Part shown: one piece after another, positions 26,602-53,822 of the stretch
How positions within the stretch are numbered: the stretch's first letter is position 1
Layout of the letters: the number at the start of each line of letters is the position of its first letter
DNA from: Amoebidium appalachense
Taxonomy: Eukaryota > Ichthyosporea
Direction of reading: 5' to 3'
DNA: 64,000 nucleotides
Assembly: GCA_963693365.1 (NCBI GenBank)
Contig: CAVNZM010000002.1
Coordinates: 10,292,001 to 10,356,000 of the forward strand
The notes under the pieces: model-generated
Seen by the model: only the letters and a program-made list of their open reading frames with translations
Databases searched by the model: none
Told to the model about the DNA's origin: nothing
Program-made: the position numbers and the translations under genes

Positions 26602-27437
26602 TGTGCTGGTGTGTGTTCTGTTGTGTGTGCTTAGGTCGAAAGCACGAAGTGGAGTGTCACGACGGCCTGGGAGTGTTATGGTGGTAATTTTCTCCGAGGG
26701 GAGGGAGGGAGGGGGGGGGGGGGGTTAAGACAGCATAAACAAAAAGGTAAAAAAAATTATTGTAAGAGATTACTGGAGTGGTGGTGGCTGTGGTGGTGGG
26801 GTGGAGGGGGGGAAGGGGGGGGGGGGGGGGGGGGGGGGGGTCCTACTCCTCACATCCAATATGCACAAATGGGGTAAAAACTCTACAAGCAAGTAGACAA
26901 CAAAGAACCAAGGACCGACATAACGAGTTTATTTTGAACGAAAAGAGGGGGAAGGGGGGGGGGGGGGGGGGGGGTGGTAGGTTTGGAAGGAAGGAGGGTG
27001 GGCACTCATCGTATCCGTGCATGTGCAAAAGGAGAATTCAAACGCCACGAACATACCAAAGCAAAGGACCAGCGAGCGAACTTGCAAAGGCTTTAAGGGG
27101 GGGCTCTGCTCATACCATCTCTGTACAAGGGGAATTCAAACCCTGCAGACCAATAAATGCAAATAACCGGGGAACGAAACTTCAAGCGGGGAACGGGGGT
27201 TCTACTCACATCCTTCGTTGCTTTGATTGCGGCTGTGTCTTCTGTGCTGCGTGCAATCTCGTGGATCACATTGCCGTCAGGCCCCTTGATCTGCAGGCAC
27301 ACACATATGTGTCAGTGTGCGTGCTTGCGTGCGTGCGTGCGTGCGTGTGTGTGTGTGTGTGTGTTGATCTGCAGGCGCACACATGTGCGTCAGTGTGCGC
27401 GCGCGCGTGTGTGTGTGTGTATGTGTGTGCGCGCGCG

Positions 27438-27475
<38 letters not shown>

Positions 27476-27888
27476 GGAAGAGGGGGGGGGGGGGGGGTTG
27501 GAAATGCCTGTGCGCGTTGGTGGTGGTGGTGGGTGGGGGGGGGAGGGGAGACATTTGACAATTTGCGTGCCAGGAGCAGACAAAAAAAAGGAAGGGCGCC
27601 GAGCGGGGGGAGGGGGGTGGGGGGGGAGGGAGGAAGAGAGGGGGGGGGGGGGGGGGAGAGAGGGGGGGGGGGGGGGGAGAGAGAGAGAGAGAGAGCAGTG
27701 GGAGGGGGAGAGAGAGAAGGGGGGGGGGGGAGGGGGAGGGAGGAGGAGAGAGAGAGAGAGAGAAAGAGAGGAGAGAGAAGGAGAGAGCGAGAGGGAGGGA
27801 GAGAGAAGGAGAGAGAGACAGAGAGAGGATTAAAGTGTGTGTGTGTGATTAACATCACCTATGCTTAAAGGAACAAGACAAGAATCCG

Positions 27889-27947
<59 letters not shown>

Positions 27948-29337
27948 ACACCAATACCAAGAAAAAAAGAAAGAAAGAAAGAAAGAAAAGAAAAAAGAAA
28001 AACAAGAACGCACAAAAAGCCTCCCGTGCCCTAGCACCCACCCTATCTTCCTCTCTCATGAATATATTTATCCCATCCCCCTCCCCCCCTCCCCCCAATT
28101 ACAAAAAACAAAAGGTCAACATTTTTTGCTCCACCCCAAACGTCAAAACCATGCTACCCAAAGAAATGACAGTTTGGTACCCTCAGCCATAGAACAAGTG
28201 GAAAAATCTGTGTGCTGTGAAGCGCATCAACACATGCCCTCACGTGCGCATACACGGAGAAGGCCATGGGCAAGGGTCATGTGACTGTTGTGACTGTTGG
28301 AGCCATGAGGGTCTGTCTCTGGGTGCTTGTTTATGTATGTGCATAGTGACTGCACACGTATGTGTGTGCACGTGCTGTATAATGCCAGTGTGAGTGTACG
28401 TGTATGTGTGTTTGTGCATGCAGGCACATAATGGCTGCAACACTATTGATGGCACAAGTGCATTTCCATATGTGAATAAGTCGGCTTTGTCGTGTGGTGG
28501 GTGTGTGGACGTGCACATGCTTGCCCTTTTGTATGTGTAGTTGTGCCTATATGCTCTATAAAAGTCTTGTGTCGACATACTCCATCCCTCCCCCTTTCCT
28601 GCCTGCTTTCCCCTCCCCCCAGCCCTCCCCCACCCCCCTCACACAAACACACACACAAAAAGACTTGCAACACGGATGGCTTCTAGCAAACTACACGCAA
28701 ACTAGGCGAAAAGAACATACCGATTACAATAAATGCAAAAAACGAGAGGCAGCTTCGAGGTGGCACACAAGCGAACGCTGCACATGCAACTGCACACTGG
28801 TGCACGCACACGGGGCTCATAGGCACAGTGACTTCCCCTTTACCTGTCCTCCCCGCCCCCCCCCCCCCCTCCCCCCCCACACACACACCCGCCTAAAACG
28901 CACACACACACATACCCCCTATCCACTCACAACCGCGTCCACAAGAACGCACACACCCACGCACCCACGCACACACACATGCACACACGGACACGCACAC
29001 ACGCACACACGCACATTCATACGCGCACACAGACACACCCAACGCACACCCACCCACCCACACACACACAAGCACACGCGCAAGCACAGACCACACGTTC
29101 TCAGCATAATGCCATTGTGACGAATCCCCACTACACATCTCGTACAAGAACCAGCATGTTAACTACCTGCACATCAATGTCCAGGAAACCGCCCTCGGTA
29201 ACCTGGTAGGTAACCCCCAGAGGCTGCCCTGCGTGCAGCTCTTCAAAAAAGCACAACTCATCGTTGGCGTCAACAGTTACCATGTGGCTGATGGCGTGCG
29301 CGCCAGCTGCACACAGAAGAAGAGATAGAGCCCTCAT
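24418..29337 (-). CDS. TMED2-like: p24-family cargo receptor, TMED2/p24-beta type (emp24/GOLD)
   Basis: Five minus-strand exons, 29337-29167, 27290-27210, 25957-25840, 25086-24982 and 24542-24418, close in phase to a 199-residue protein, the normal family length. Residues 1-15 are a signal peptide ([15 protein letters not shown]). A lumenal GOLD domain follows, with Cys29 and Cys90 (DELCFF and [15 protein letters not shown]) placed to form the conserved disulphide. A coiled-coil stem spans about 125-165 ([18 protein letters not shown]). One membrane segment spans about 167-189, and the short cytosolic tail [10 protein letters not shown] carries the FF motif for COPII and basic residues for COPI. 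The tail resembles TMED2 most closely. Such proteins cycle between ER and Golgi as hetero-oligomers selecting cargo. The introns hold C/G runs, (GT)n and a foldback element. The gene is divergent from the DBHS gene. Confidence 0.95.
24840..24981. repeat. C run and CA repeats abutting an exon of the p24 gene
   Basis: Poly-C at 24859-24910 followed by CA/CCCA repeats to about 24971, ending a few bases from the exon-4 donor at 24982. On the coding strand the intron begins GTACGTGCAAG and goes straight into (GT)n and poly-G. Confidence 0.85.
25405..25690. repeat. Foldback (MITE-like) element, family B copy 1
   Basis: Ends are imperfect inverted repeats: left 'accaccgcttctcccatttt' with a 'cccgaccgagga' block near 25439-25485, mirrored at 25641-25680 ('tcctcgattggggcttaaaatggg'). 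Internally, CTTGAAATCGTCGAACCAAT near 25512 is mirrored by GATTGGTTCGAGGATTTCAA near 25602, so nearly the whole element folds on itself. TGACGTCAT lies near the centre. It sits in intron 3 of the p24 gene. A relative lies at 34546-34740. Confidence 0.8.
25720..26345. repeat. A runs, C run and purine-rich tract around p24 exon 3
   Basis: Poly-A at 25721-25743 and 25803-25824 flanks poly-C at 25758-25802. After the exon, poly-G starts at about 25982 and then a ~270-bp purine-only tract (GGAAA-type repeats) runs from about 26025 to 26345. Exon 3 is therefore an island between simple tracts. Confidence 0.85.
26390..27200. repeat. (GT)n and poly-G tracts in intron 2 of the p24 gene
   Basis: (GT)n at about 26511-26599, G runs at 26712-26724, 26811-26840 and 26956-26974. 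The stretch 26985-27200 is unique and contains two related short blocks ('ggaattcaaac' near 27030 and 27130). Confidence 0.8.
27287..27475. repeat. 79-bp duplication of the p24 exon-2 splice acceptor
   Basis: The exon-2 boundary sequence TTGATCTGCAGGCACACACA (27286) is repeated as TTGATCTGCAGGCGCACACA at 27365. On the coding strand both contain CTGCAG followed by ATCAA. The upstream duplicate is thus a decoy or alternative acceptor inside the intron. A GT/GC-rich microsatellite surrounds both, to about 27475. Confidence 0.85.
27480..28090. repeat. G-rich, (GA)n, poly-C and (AAAG)n tracts in intron 1 of the p24 gene
   Basis: G-rich DNA at 27481-27680, (GA)n-rich DNA to about 27830, poly-C at about 27887-27947, and AAAG repeats at 27961-27990. 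It is non-coding. Confidence 0.85.
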
Positions 29338-30104
29338 TTTTAAAGTGTGTAGGGAATAAACTAATAAAACGCGAATGAAGGGGTGTGTGGAACTAACGTT
29401 GGTCGGGAAAAGACCTAAGGGGTAAGTTGGAAGAGCAAGAGGCTATAAACCTGCCGCCCTGAATATTATTGGGTAAATAGGTAAAGTGTGCGCGCAGTTA
29501 TGGTGACTATACAAAACGCATAAGCAAAACGTCGGGATTATCCGGCGAAATACGGCCCACACACAAAAGAAGCTTTGAAAACTGAGACTCGAAAACGTGA
29601 ATTTAGTGTGACAAAGTTGAGTTGACAACCGGGTTATCGCATACCATCAGTAACCAATCGCACGTTAGATTTAAAAATTAAACCATAAATTCTTTTGTCC
29701 GAGAAAGTCTAGTTTTGGTGCGTTCCTATTGGTTGTCTCATGCAGCTGTTCCCGCCAGTTCTTGCTGTAACACATGATGGCAGTGGCCAGTTCCGTGCGG
29801 GGCGCGGCGAAAACGTAAAAACGTAAAACGTAAAACGTAAACGTGACGTGGGTGGCAGACATGGTGGTGTTCAGAGAGAAAGGCAGTACTAGTCATTTGT
29901 CGCTGTTCTTCTTGACTCATTCTTCCATCTGATAAGAGCTTTTTTGAATTTACCGAGCCCATCCTGGCGGACAAGACATAGCGTAGGTGTTACGTTTGTG
30001 TGCCCTGCCCACGTTAACAGAAACATTCGCTTCTGGGAGGGAGTGAGTGAAAGAAACAGTGCCTGACGGGGTGGGGGTTGTCCCGCCCGCATATACTCGC
30101 CACA
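29338..30104. promoter_or_regulatory. Divergent intergenic promoter region (p24 / DBHS)
   Basis: 767 bp separate the start codons of the minus-strand p24 gene and the plus-strand DBHS gene. The region is unusually free of long homopolymers for this window. A TTTATAG motif on the minus strand near 29445-29451 lies about 110 bp upstream of the p24 start. A short 'aaaacgtaaaacgt' tandem repeat occurs at about 29811-29841. Shared regulation is inferred from arrangement only. Confidence 0.45.
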
Positions 30105-42850
<12,746 letters not shown>

Positions 42851-44635
42851 GCGCCACTGATTTCCGCGAATGACGCGAACATGTGTGCAAGGAACAGAAT
42901 CGGAGGAGTATCGGTGGTTGTGCGGGCATATGCGCCATACGGATATTTGGAGGAAGAAAAGTGCGCAAACTTGTGACGGTGGTTAAAATGATGGAGTTAG
43001 ATATGGAGTCATGGAGTCGGTAGTTGCCGAGGTGGTGTGGGCTCTATCGGCGTGGTTTACGTTCATGTTCTGGGATGTGCGCGTGCGCGTAGATGGATCT
43101 TAGAACGGTTGCAGGAGTATTTTTGGCCTTATGGGCTTTGGTGGGCAGAGTTAAAGCTGTTTGAGATTTGGTCTCTTAATTATATTTCGTTTGGCTCTGA
43201 AACTGTTACTTCCGTACATGCAAACGTCTGTATATATTTGCTTTCTAATTCAGTGACTCGCCCATGCGCAGAACTGCCTTTTGGTCTTCGCTTTTTTGCA
43301 CTTTCACGTTTCATGATGTCTCGCTCGTTGGGGAAATCGGTATGCAGCTACATGTGGTGTTTAGTGATGATTTTAAAATCCAGAACAGATCAAGTAAACA
43401 GGATGATTAATCGCCGCCGTGTGTCTGTGAATGTTGATACATGCTGCCTGTCTCCAGCTACCCTGAGGGCTGTGCCCAAATAAGGTAAAATAGTTGGAGC
43501 TCGACAGTAAGTGGATGTAAGTCATCACGGCAACCAAGAAGGAAGAAAAAAACTGAAAAAAACAAGAAAATTCTTCGCGACTGACCGTTGTGTTTGCGGC
43601 GATTTTGGCGGTCGCCAAATCGATAGTGAGGCATGGGGGCATATGCAACTGTGGAGAGACTATGATGATGAACTTGCATAGTGTATAGAGTAATCGTTAG
43701 AGTTCATATGTGCGCATGTGTTTGGTAATAAGGAGGGGGTGGCGTCCGCGAAGTGTGTTTAGCTGCGTTGACGTGAGTGCGTTCTAAGTCAGGCAAAATA
43801 GTCGACATGCATGGCCATAGTGCATAATCAGTACGCATTGGTCGACCTCACATAAGGAGGTGGAGTGAAAGTTTGCCCTCGGCATTTACAAACACCGTAT
43901 GCACCCGCCAGTAGGGAAGGATCCCCGCCAACCAGGACACGCTATAGGCCAAGGCCGGTTTTAGACGCACATGCATCACGGCCAGAGTTTGGGATGCTTT
44001 TACTAGCGTCACGGACTGACCTAGTATGGGGGTTGCTTGAGCATGCCTCTCCTCCCCCCGTCCCCCCCTCTCGAGCTCCCTCCCTCCCGCCCGCCCGACG
44101 CCCACCCAGAGATGTCCGTGCGACACGAGGCCCCTAGGGATTGCTCACGTAAACCGCTAAAAAACACAGTATGTGATAATTTATCACCCAAAAACAAACC
44201 TAAACCCAATAACCATAACTCTATGTGTGCCTGGCGGCCCCTTCATGTTGCTCGGGGATTGAACCATTCCTCCCTGACTTCACGTCACCGGAGCGTGTTT
44301 TGTCCAATCAGGTGCGAGTGGAATGAGGTTCCGTCACATGTAGGAACCAATCTCTTCAACCCTTTCGCAGAACATAACAGCGGATCACCAAAGCAAAGTT
44401 AACGAGTATGTATGTTGTCATTATCTTTAATGACATGAATGCAATTCGAACTTGCAATTGGATGTGGATTCCCAGGAGGGGATCATTGCACTTTATTGGC
44501 CGCTCCCTCCGGCCAATCGGAAACACAACATGTGCCCCATATGCATGATATGTACATCATACTACAAATGAAATACACCCCTTAGTAATGTTACCTAATA
44601 TACGGTCACAACACTAGAACCCCTAACCCTACAGA

Positions 44636-44672
<37 letters not shown>

Positions 44673-45257
44673 ACTAATCAACCGCCGGGTCGGGAGGGTG
44701 GTATATGTGTGTGACGTGGGTGCGCAGGTATTGGAAACAAAGCTGGGCAGTGAGATAGTCACCTGTGTTAAGAAGGAAGTCAATGATGGTAGAGTGTTGT
44801 GCAGGGTGGCGGGAAGTGGATAGGTGTGTGAGGAGTGTGGTGGAAAAGGAGGCCTGTGTGGCTAATGGAATAAATGGAAACACAATACACCGGCCCACGC
44901 AGCTACGGCACCAAGGATGTCACCCACTAGCTCACAACCGTCTAGGAAACATCAGAAAACGGTTACCACGCCATTGAAGCGCCCATTGTACTAGTAACCC
45001 ACTAGGGAAGCCCACTATGCTATCGGCTAGTGACCGTTTCTCACGGCCTGTGGAGCAAACATATTGCACTAAGGGTTTGTGTATGTATGCGGGTGCTTGC
45101 GTTAAATGAGGTAGAAATATGTGTTTTGTGTTGTGCGTCTTAAAAGTGAGGCGTGTGTGTAGGAGGGGAGTGCCGTGGAGGTTCGGATGGGGGGGTTGGA
45201 GGTTGGATTCCCAAGAAATGGACATCCCATATTATCAATATATATAATGCGTTGTTT
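42851..45257. other. Intergenic DNA, largely unique
   Basis: This holds the presumed 3' end of the DBHS transcript and is nearly free of C/G tracts, unlike most of the window. A frame at 43037-43483 (148 codons) lacks recognisable motifs. A 32-bp poly-A run spans about 44637-44668. Nothing else is supported. Confidence 0.55.
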
Positions 45258-45964
45258 GCCGGACCTCAAATCCGGAATTTGGAGGGGACCAAAGGCCATT
45301 TTGTGAGGCATCAAAAACCATCGAAACGTTGCTTAGTTGTTTTTATGACATCAAAATCGCTAAATATTCTTGCGATACTAATGAAAAAGCCTAAAATAAC
45401 TATATATTTGATAATGAGAAAATTGAAATATAGTGCCCTAAAGTTGGGCCCGAGAGGATGTACGTACTCGGGGCTTTGAAGTAAAAAGAAAAAAACCAGC
45501 GGTTTAGGAGTCTACTGTGAACGCGCTGGGCTGAATGACGGCAGAGATCAGGTGATTCCCGTATCAAAACGGTTTTCGTTTCTAACCCAGAATGGAACGC
45601 ACCTTTTTTAGTGCCGGACCTCAAATCCGGAATTTGGAGGGGACCTAAGGCCATTTTGTGAGGCATCAAAAACCATCGAAACGTTGCTTAGTTGTTTTTA
45701 TGACATCAAAATCGCTAAATATTCTTGCGATACTAATGAAAAAGCCTAAAATAACTATATATTTGATAATGAGAAAATTGAAATATAGTGCCGTAAAGTT
45801 GGGCCCGAGAGGATGTACGTACTCGGGGCTTTGAAATAAAAAGAAAAAAACCAGCGGTTTCGGATTCACTGTGAACGCGCTGGGCTGAATGACGGCACAG
45901 ATCAGGTGATTCCCGTATCAAAACTGTTTTGGTTTCTAACCCAGAATGGAACGCACTTTTTTTA
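45258..45964 (+). repeat. Recent 355-bp tandem duplication
   Basis: Copy 1 spans 45258-45612 and copy 2 45613 to about 45964. Both begin GCCGGACCTCAAATCCGGAA, which itself contains the palindrome CCGGA...TCCGG, and end with CCAGAATGGAACGCAC plus a T run. The copies differ at only about a dozen positions and small indels. No protein is evident; short frames on the minus strand are unremarkable. Confidence 0.95.
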
Positions 45965-46119
45965 GAGAAATTCGGCGACATTTGTTTTACAACGTATTAT
46001 ATCATTGGTACAACGACATTTTGAAAATTTTAATGTAATAGAACTACCAATCCAATCACAAAAACCTCAAAGGTCTGCTAACACCGGTTTAGGGGGACAC
46101 GGGGGTGAGGACGGTAAAT

Positions 46120-46126
46120 TCTATAT

Positions 46127-46171
<45 letters not shown>

Positions 46172-46181
46172 GGCCTGTGGC

Positions 46182-46212
<31 letters not shown>

Positions 46213-46675
46213 TGTACATTTTAATGTTTTAATAGCAGACAGTTGTTGAAAAAAATAGAGTAAAAAACACAACTAAATCAACTCAGTAATGTGAATATGA
46301 CATTTGGGGCGAGTGTAGTAGAAGGGTTTGTGACTGATAATGATTATTGTTTTACACTAGAGCTAGGGTGATTCAAGCTGGGCGATGGTCATTGGTAATT
46401 TTTTTTATTTGTTTTTTTTCCACATTTACACACAAAGTAATAATCGAATAGAATACAAAAACAACTAAGAAGAAAAAAACGCATACAACCTTCACTTGGC
46501 CCACACACACACATTCACACACACACAAACATGCACACACACACACACACACACACATAGACGTTGAACACAATGAAAGGAAATATATCTAGAAAACACG
46601 GGTGCCATGATTGCAGTCACTGAGTATGAAAAGCATATAAAAAAAAATTTGGGGGGGCAGGGAATGGGAAGAGGG

Positions 46676-46711
<36 letters not shown>

Positions 46712-47116
46712 TGCTTTGAAGTAAACTGAGAATAGTATAATTGCAGTACTGAATTGTGAGCATGGTATATTGACACACACCGTAGAATGATGATTTTATG
46801 TTCGGGAACATTTCGGGGGGGTGCCAATTCCAGACTTCACTGAAATATGTTGCCCACCTGGCACTCAGTGCACGTGGAAAGTTCTATTGCCTGTCCATGC
46901 ATATCATCGGGTTACCAAACAGTTCTGTAAAATAAGTAAAACAACAAAATAATAAAAATATTATAAATTTTTTGCAAGCAATGTAGAACATATTGCACTT
47001 GGTGGTTTTCAGCTACATGTTTTTGGAGGACCACAAGTAAACTTGGTACTTCGGCAATGGCAATCTCTCCCGGCCCTAGACTGATAACACAGTGTGGCAA
47101 GAAAGGGGGGGGGGAA

Positions 47117-47159
<43 letters not shown>

Positions 47160-48296
47160 AAATGAAAGGGAAAAGGGTCATAACATTTGGCAGATCCAGC
47201 AACTGCAGGATTTGGGGGGGGGGGGGGGGGGGGGGGAGGAAGCGTGAGGCGGGGGGGCCAGGGGGGGGGAGGGGGGGAAGGGTGAGGTGAGGGAGGGGGG
47301 GGGGGGGGGGGGGGCGGGGGGGGGGGGGGAGGGGGAGAGGGAGGTAACAACCACACAACCCAACATCAATAACTGTCTCGTTATGTTTTGGCGCCGGCGA
47401 CAGCCGGCGCACAGACCTACTTGTATGGCAAAACCAATCAGTGCACCTGATCATCATCATAGTATCATGCGGCACCAATTGCAACCAGCCGTGAGCCACT
47501 CTGCAACATCAGATTCAGCGCCTGATCATAATGTTTAAGTAAAATGAGGTCCATTAATAAAGGCCAACATCATCCCGAAGAACGTCATGCATATACACCG
47601 TGACCACGTGTATTTGGTTGGTCCTTAGTGGCAGGCGGCATCTGTAAAAAAAAGCTTAACAATGTCACAGTGCTATATAAGAGTGCTATAGGAGTCACAT
47701 GTTAAGTCTGGAAGAATCGTCCAGTTTTAATGAACCTTTCTTCACTGAAACGAACTGTTTTCTTTCTTCAGAGGAGCTCCCCTCCCGTAAGCTTCCTTTT
47801 TAATCCGCCATCCCTCGAGCTCCATCCCTCCCTTCTCTCCCTCCCTCCCTCCCTGCCTCCCTCCCCCTCCCTCCCTCCCTCTTCTCTCTCTCCCCCCCCC
47901 CCCCCCCCCCCCCTCCTTTCCCCCATGCCCCCTTTCTCTTCCCCCCTAACCCCCTTTTTCGACATATTTATTTCCCTATCGCTCTTCCTCCCCCTCTCCC
48001 TGGGCCTCCCCCTCCCCCCTCGAATTTCCCTCCCTCCCTCCCTCCCCCCTCCCCCCTCCCTCCCCTCCCTCCCTCCCGCTCTCCCTTCTTCCCTCCCTCC
48101 CTCCCTCCCTCCCTCCCTCCCTCCCTCCCTCCCTCCCTCCCTCCCTCCCTCCCTCCCTCCCTCCCTCCCCCTAGATCTCTCTTTCTCTCTCTTGTCTCTG
48201 TCTGGTTCTCTCATCCTCTCGCCCCCCATATCCCCCCCCCCCCCCCCCCCCCCCCCCGGCGCAAGGGGCCCCGGGAAACTGGGTGCCCCCCCCCCC

Positions 48297-48332
<36 letters not shown>

Positions 48333-48350
48333 CTATCTCTCTTTCATTCA
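46120..48350. repeat. Microsatellites, G runs and (CCCT)n
   Basis: (AC)n at 46129-46170 and 46181-46205, a G run at 46678-46710, poly-G tracts at 47106-47340, C/CT-rich DNA from 47815, (CCCT)n at about 48090-48168, and poly-C at 48231-48257 and 48286-48330. 47340-47770 is unique DNA without a supported gene. Confidence 0.8.
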
Positions 48351-48736
48351 TGTTATGTATTTTTGGGGGGTGGATACAGAGGAGGAATGTGTGGGTGGGT
48401 GAATGTCTGTGTTGGGGGGGCGGGGGCGGGGGCAGGGGCAGGAGGGGTGGGGTGGGGGGGGGGGGGGGGGGGGGAGGGGAGGGGGAGGAGGGCATTTGGC
48501 TTGGCGGTTGGGGTGTGATACTAGTTGGGAGGGGGTGGGGCTCTAATATTAGCGCTCAACGGTTTGCAAATGATTCATTATAGAAGAAGTTCGGTTGGGG
48601 AATTATATTTCTGGTCTTAGACTCCAGGTGAGTTTAGATCAAATACTACTGCTGTTAGCAGTGCGAACTTCCTGGGCCATTCTGGAGCTCGCGATCATCG
48701 TATTTAACATTGCAGTCTGCTTTGAACAAAGTATTA

Positions 48737-48922
48737 GGGCCTGTTTGGTAGCGCGCTAAATACGGTTTTTTATCGTATTCGTATTTAGGGCCTAAATACG
48801 TATACGATCCCGTGGCATGCCAAACACTCCGCGGGCTTTTATTTTTTGTAAATACGATAGGGATCGCTTTTATATCGTATTTACGAAAATCACCTCCGGA
48901 GGTGATTTTCCTAAATACGATA
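48737..48922. repeat. Foldback element with GGGCCTGTTTGG end and 50-bp palindrome
   Basis: GGGCCTGTTTGGTAGCGCGC starts at 48737 right after TTA. The same terminal motif and TTA site are typical of PIF/Harbinger-type MITEs in other eukaryotes. Its complement-like form ('catgccaaacactcc') lies near 48812-48826. A 50-bp inverted repeat at 48873-48922 is centred on ACCTCCGGAGGT and has one mismatch per arm; the central 26 bp are perfect. The motif 'taaatacgata' recurs five or more times. No clear matching right terminus is seen, so it may be partial. Confidence 0.6.
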
Positions 48923-49648
48923 TAGGAAATTAGCCAATCAGAGCATTTCGCATCATTTATTGGCTATCAGCTAGCCAATGGGACAGCGAAAGCCGCGGAG
49001 GGCACATTTTTACAACAGTACGCATGCCATCGCGGCGCATGCACGTGAACAATTCACTGTTATAAAAAGAAGGTCGGTGTCATACACGTCATTTTGTGTA
49101 CATGCTCAGTTAAAATTGGCACATGAATTTGGGCTGCACAGGTAAGACAGAGGACGAGGAACCCTACACGGTGCATGATCACAAGCTCAGACTGTATATA
49201 TATATATATATATATGCCATAATAATCATTGAAACAATACTGGACTCCGATATATGCATTAATAAAAACAATCAAATGTACATGTACAAACAACTCGGTG
49301 AACATGCAGGCACCACGAGTACTGCATCGACAAGGACAAATTTTAACACTCACTATGTGTTTAGATATGTGGGGAATACCAGGGACGAACGTTGGTGATG
49401 TAAAACGAGGTCTCTAGCAAGGCTAGCTACCGCAATTACTGGCAGTATCCCTTCAATAACAGACATTCTAACCTATTGTTAAACGGAGCAAGGCTCACTG
49501 TCGGTGACTCGTTTTTGCCGTTCGCTGTAATACTGACTACAGCTGCACCAGCCTATATGCATGGAATACCGAAGGATGATCAATGGGTGCGAACAATGCG
49601 AATAGGGCCAGATCTCGTGAACATGTATCATCGATAAACATTTGAAAT
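48923..49648. other. Intergenic DNA, mostly unique
   Basis: Short (TA)n at 49197-49215 and nothing else repetitive. No gene is supported, though the 3' end of the minus-strand gene at 49649 may extend here. Confidence 0.5.
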
Positions 49649-49796
49649 TTAAGACCCACTGGGTTGGGTGATGAAATAAAGTGCCACGGGGCTGTTCACA
49701 AACACATGCCTGGACTCCAAGCTGTCGGGGCAATGAGCAATGACGGCACCTGCAGACTCTGCACACAAATACAGTACACTATATGTGTGTCCGCAG

Positions 49797-49881
<85 letters not shown>

Positions 49882-50494
49882 GTGTGTGTGTGACTGTGTA
49901 TGTGACACTGTGTGTGGGTGTACCTCTGCGAAAAACGACCCGCCGTACCGCGGGGTAGGGCGGGTCGTGTACGTGTGTGCGTGCTTGTAGCATGCTGTCA
50001 CACTGTCCATAATATGTGGTGTACATGTATCTGCAAGTGTCCTGCCGTGGGGGTGTGAGTGCAATGCCGGGTGTGTGCGGCGAGCAAAGATGTGCGCGTA
50101 AGCCTGTGAAAGTGAACTATATGTTCCCGTGTGTGCATTTGAAGGGCGTGCGCACGCTTGACAATTGCAATGTACGTGTGCGTGCGTGCATCCGTGCGTG
50201 TCTCATGCAGTGTCTGTCTGTTATCGTGTTTGTATATGTTGAATTTGTGTTTCACGCGCAATAGCGTATATATATATATATATATATATATATAATGTGC
50301 ACGTACTGTCGATCGTTGTCTGTGTGTATTCGACGTGTGGCCGATTCGAATACCATGAGCGAAAAAACAACGAGTGCCGTGTACTTACCCGAATTCACGT
50401 ATGGATGGTCAAACGAGACAGCCTGAGAGAGCTGCCACAGGTGGAACTCACAGAGTTGGAGAGCGTATTCTTCGAAGAGATTAGCCAGAGACAT
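49649..50494 (-). CDS. Tentative two-exon small protein of unknown function
   Basis: Exon 50494-50389 ends in a good donor (GGGTAAGT) in phase 1. An acceptor CTGCAG at 49755-49750 opens 49749-49649, which continues in the right phase for 32 codons to TAA. The product is 68 residues, beginning [20 protein letters not shown] (helical, amphipathic) and ending [13 protein letters not shown] recognise no family. The intron contains (GT)n at 49798-49880 and (TA)n at 50266-50294. The start codon faces the acidic-protein gene 440 bp away. It might instead be internal exons of a longer gene or a chance match. Confidence 0.35.
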
Positions 50495-50933
50495 GTGTGT
50501 GTATATCTACAAAGCTAAGAGAGCCAACATGTCGGGCTGCACAGTGAATGACAAGAGCTGTGCGTTAACATGCGTACCTCAGACCGGCTCGAGCTCAGCG
50601 CCGTCAGCGGAGACAAATTTTGGCGCCAAAAACTCCCGAGGATCCAGCGGACGAGCAGCTCGGAGGAGCTCGATTCGCTAATTTAGCTTGATTGATCAAG
50701 GACGTACGCCCAGTTGAACTATCATAGTACATACTGCCAGGGTGGCACGGCCTACAACTCAGCTCGTACACACTCGCTAATAAATACACGCTTCGTTTTT
50801 TGTAGAAATTCGTGGCACCCACGCACACGCGTTTGTTTACCCCCACTCACTGCTGCTGTGCATTCAAAAGGGCCGATTAATCCCCGCCCCAGTCTCTTCC
50901 CATCCTTCGCCTTCTTTTTCAAATCAAACAAAT
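50495..50933. promoter_or_regulatory. Divergent intergenic region
   Basis: 439 bp between the tentative minus-strand start at 50494 and the plus-strand start at 50934. It is free of simple tracts. It includes a GAGCTCG-rich segment near 50588-50670 and 'aataaata' near 50780. A shared promoter is inferred only from the arrangement. Confidence 0.35.

Positions 50934-53822
<2,889 letters not shown>

Noticed and set aside
43037-43483. 148-codon plus-strand frame
   Set aside because: No recognisable motif, no repeated or conserved pattern and no obvious promoter. It may be the 3' untranslated region of the DBHS gene or chance.
44037-44402. 121-codon plus-strand frame
   Set aside because: Low-complexity start and no motif. 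The composition is not clearly coding.
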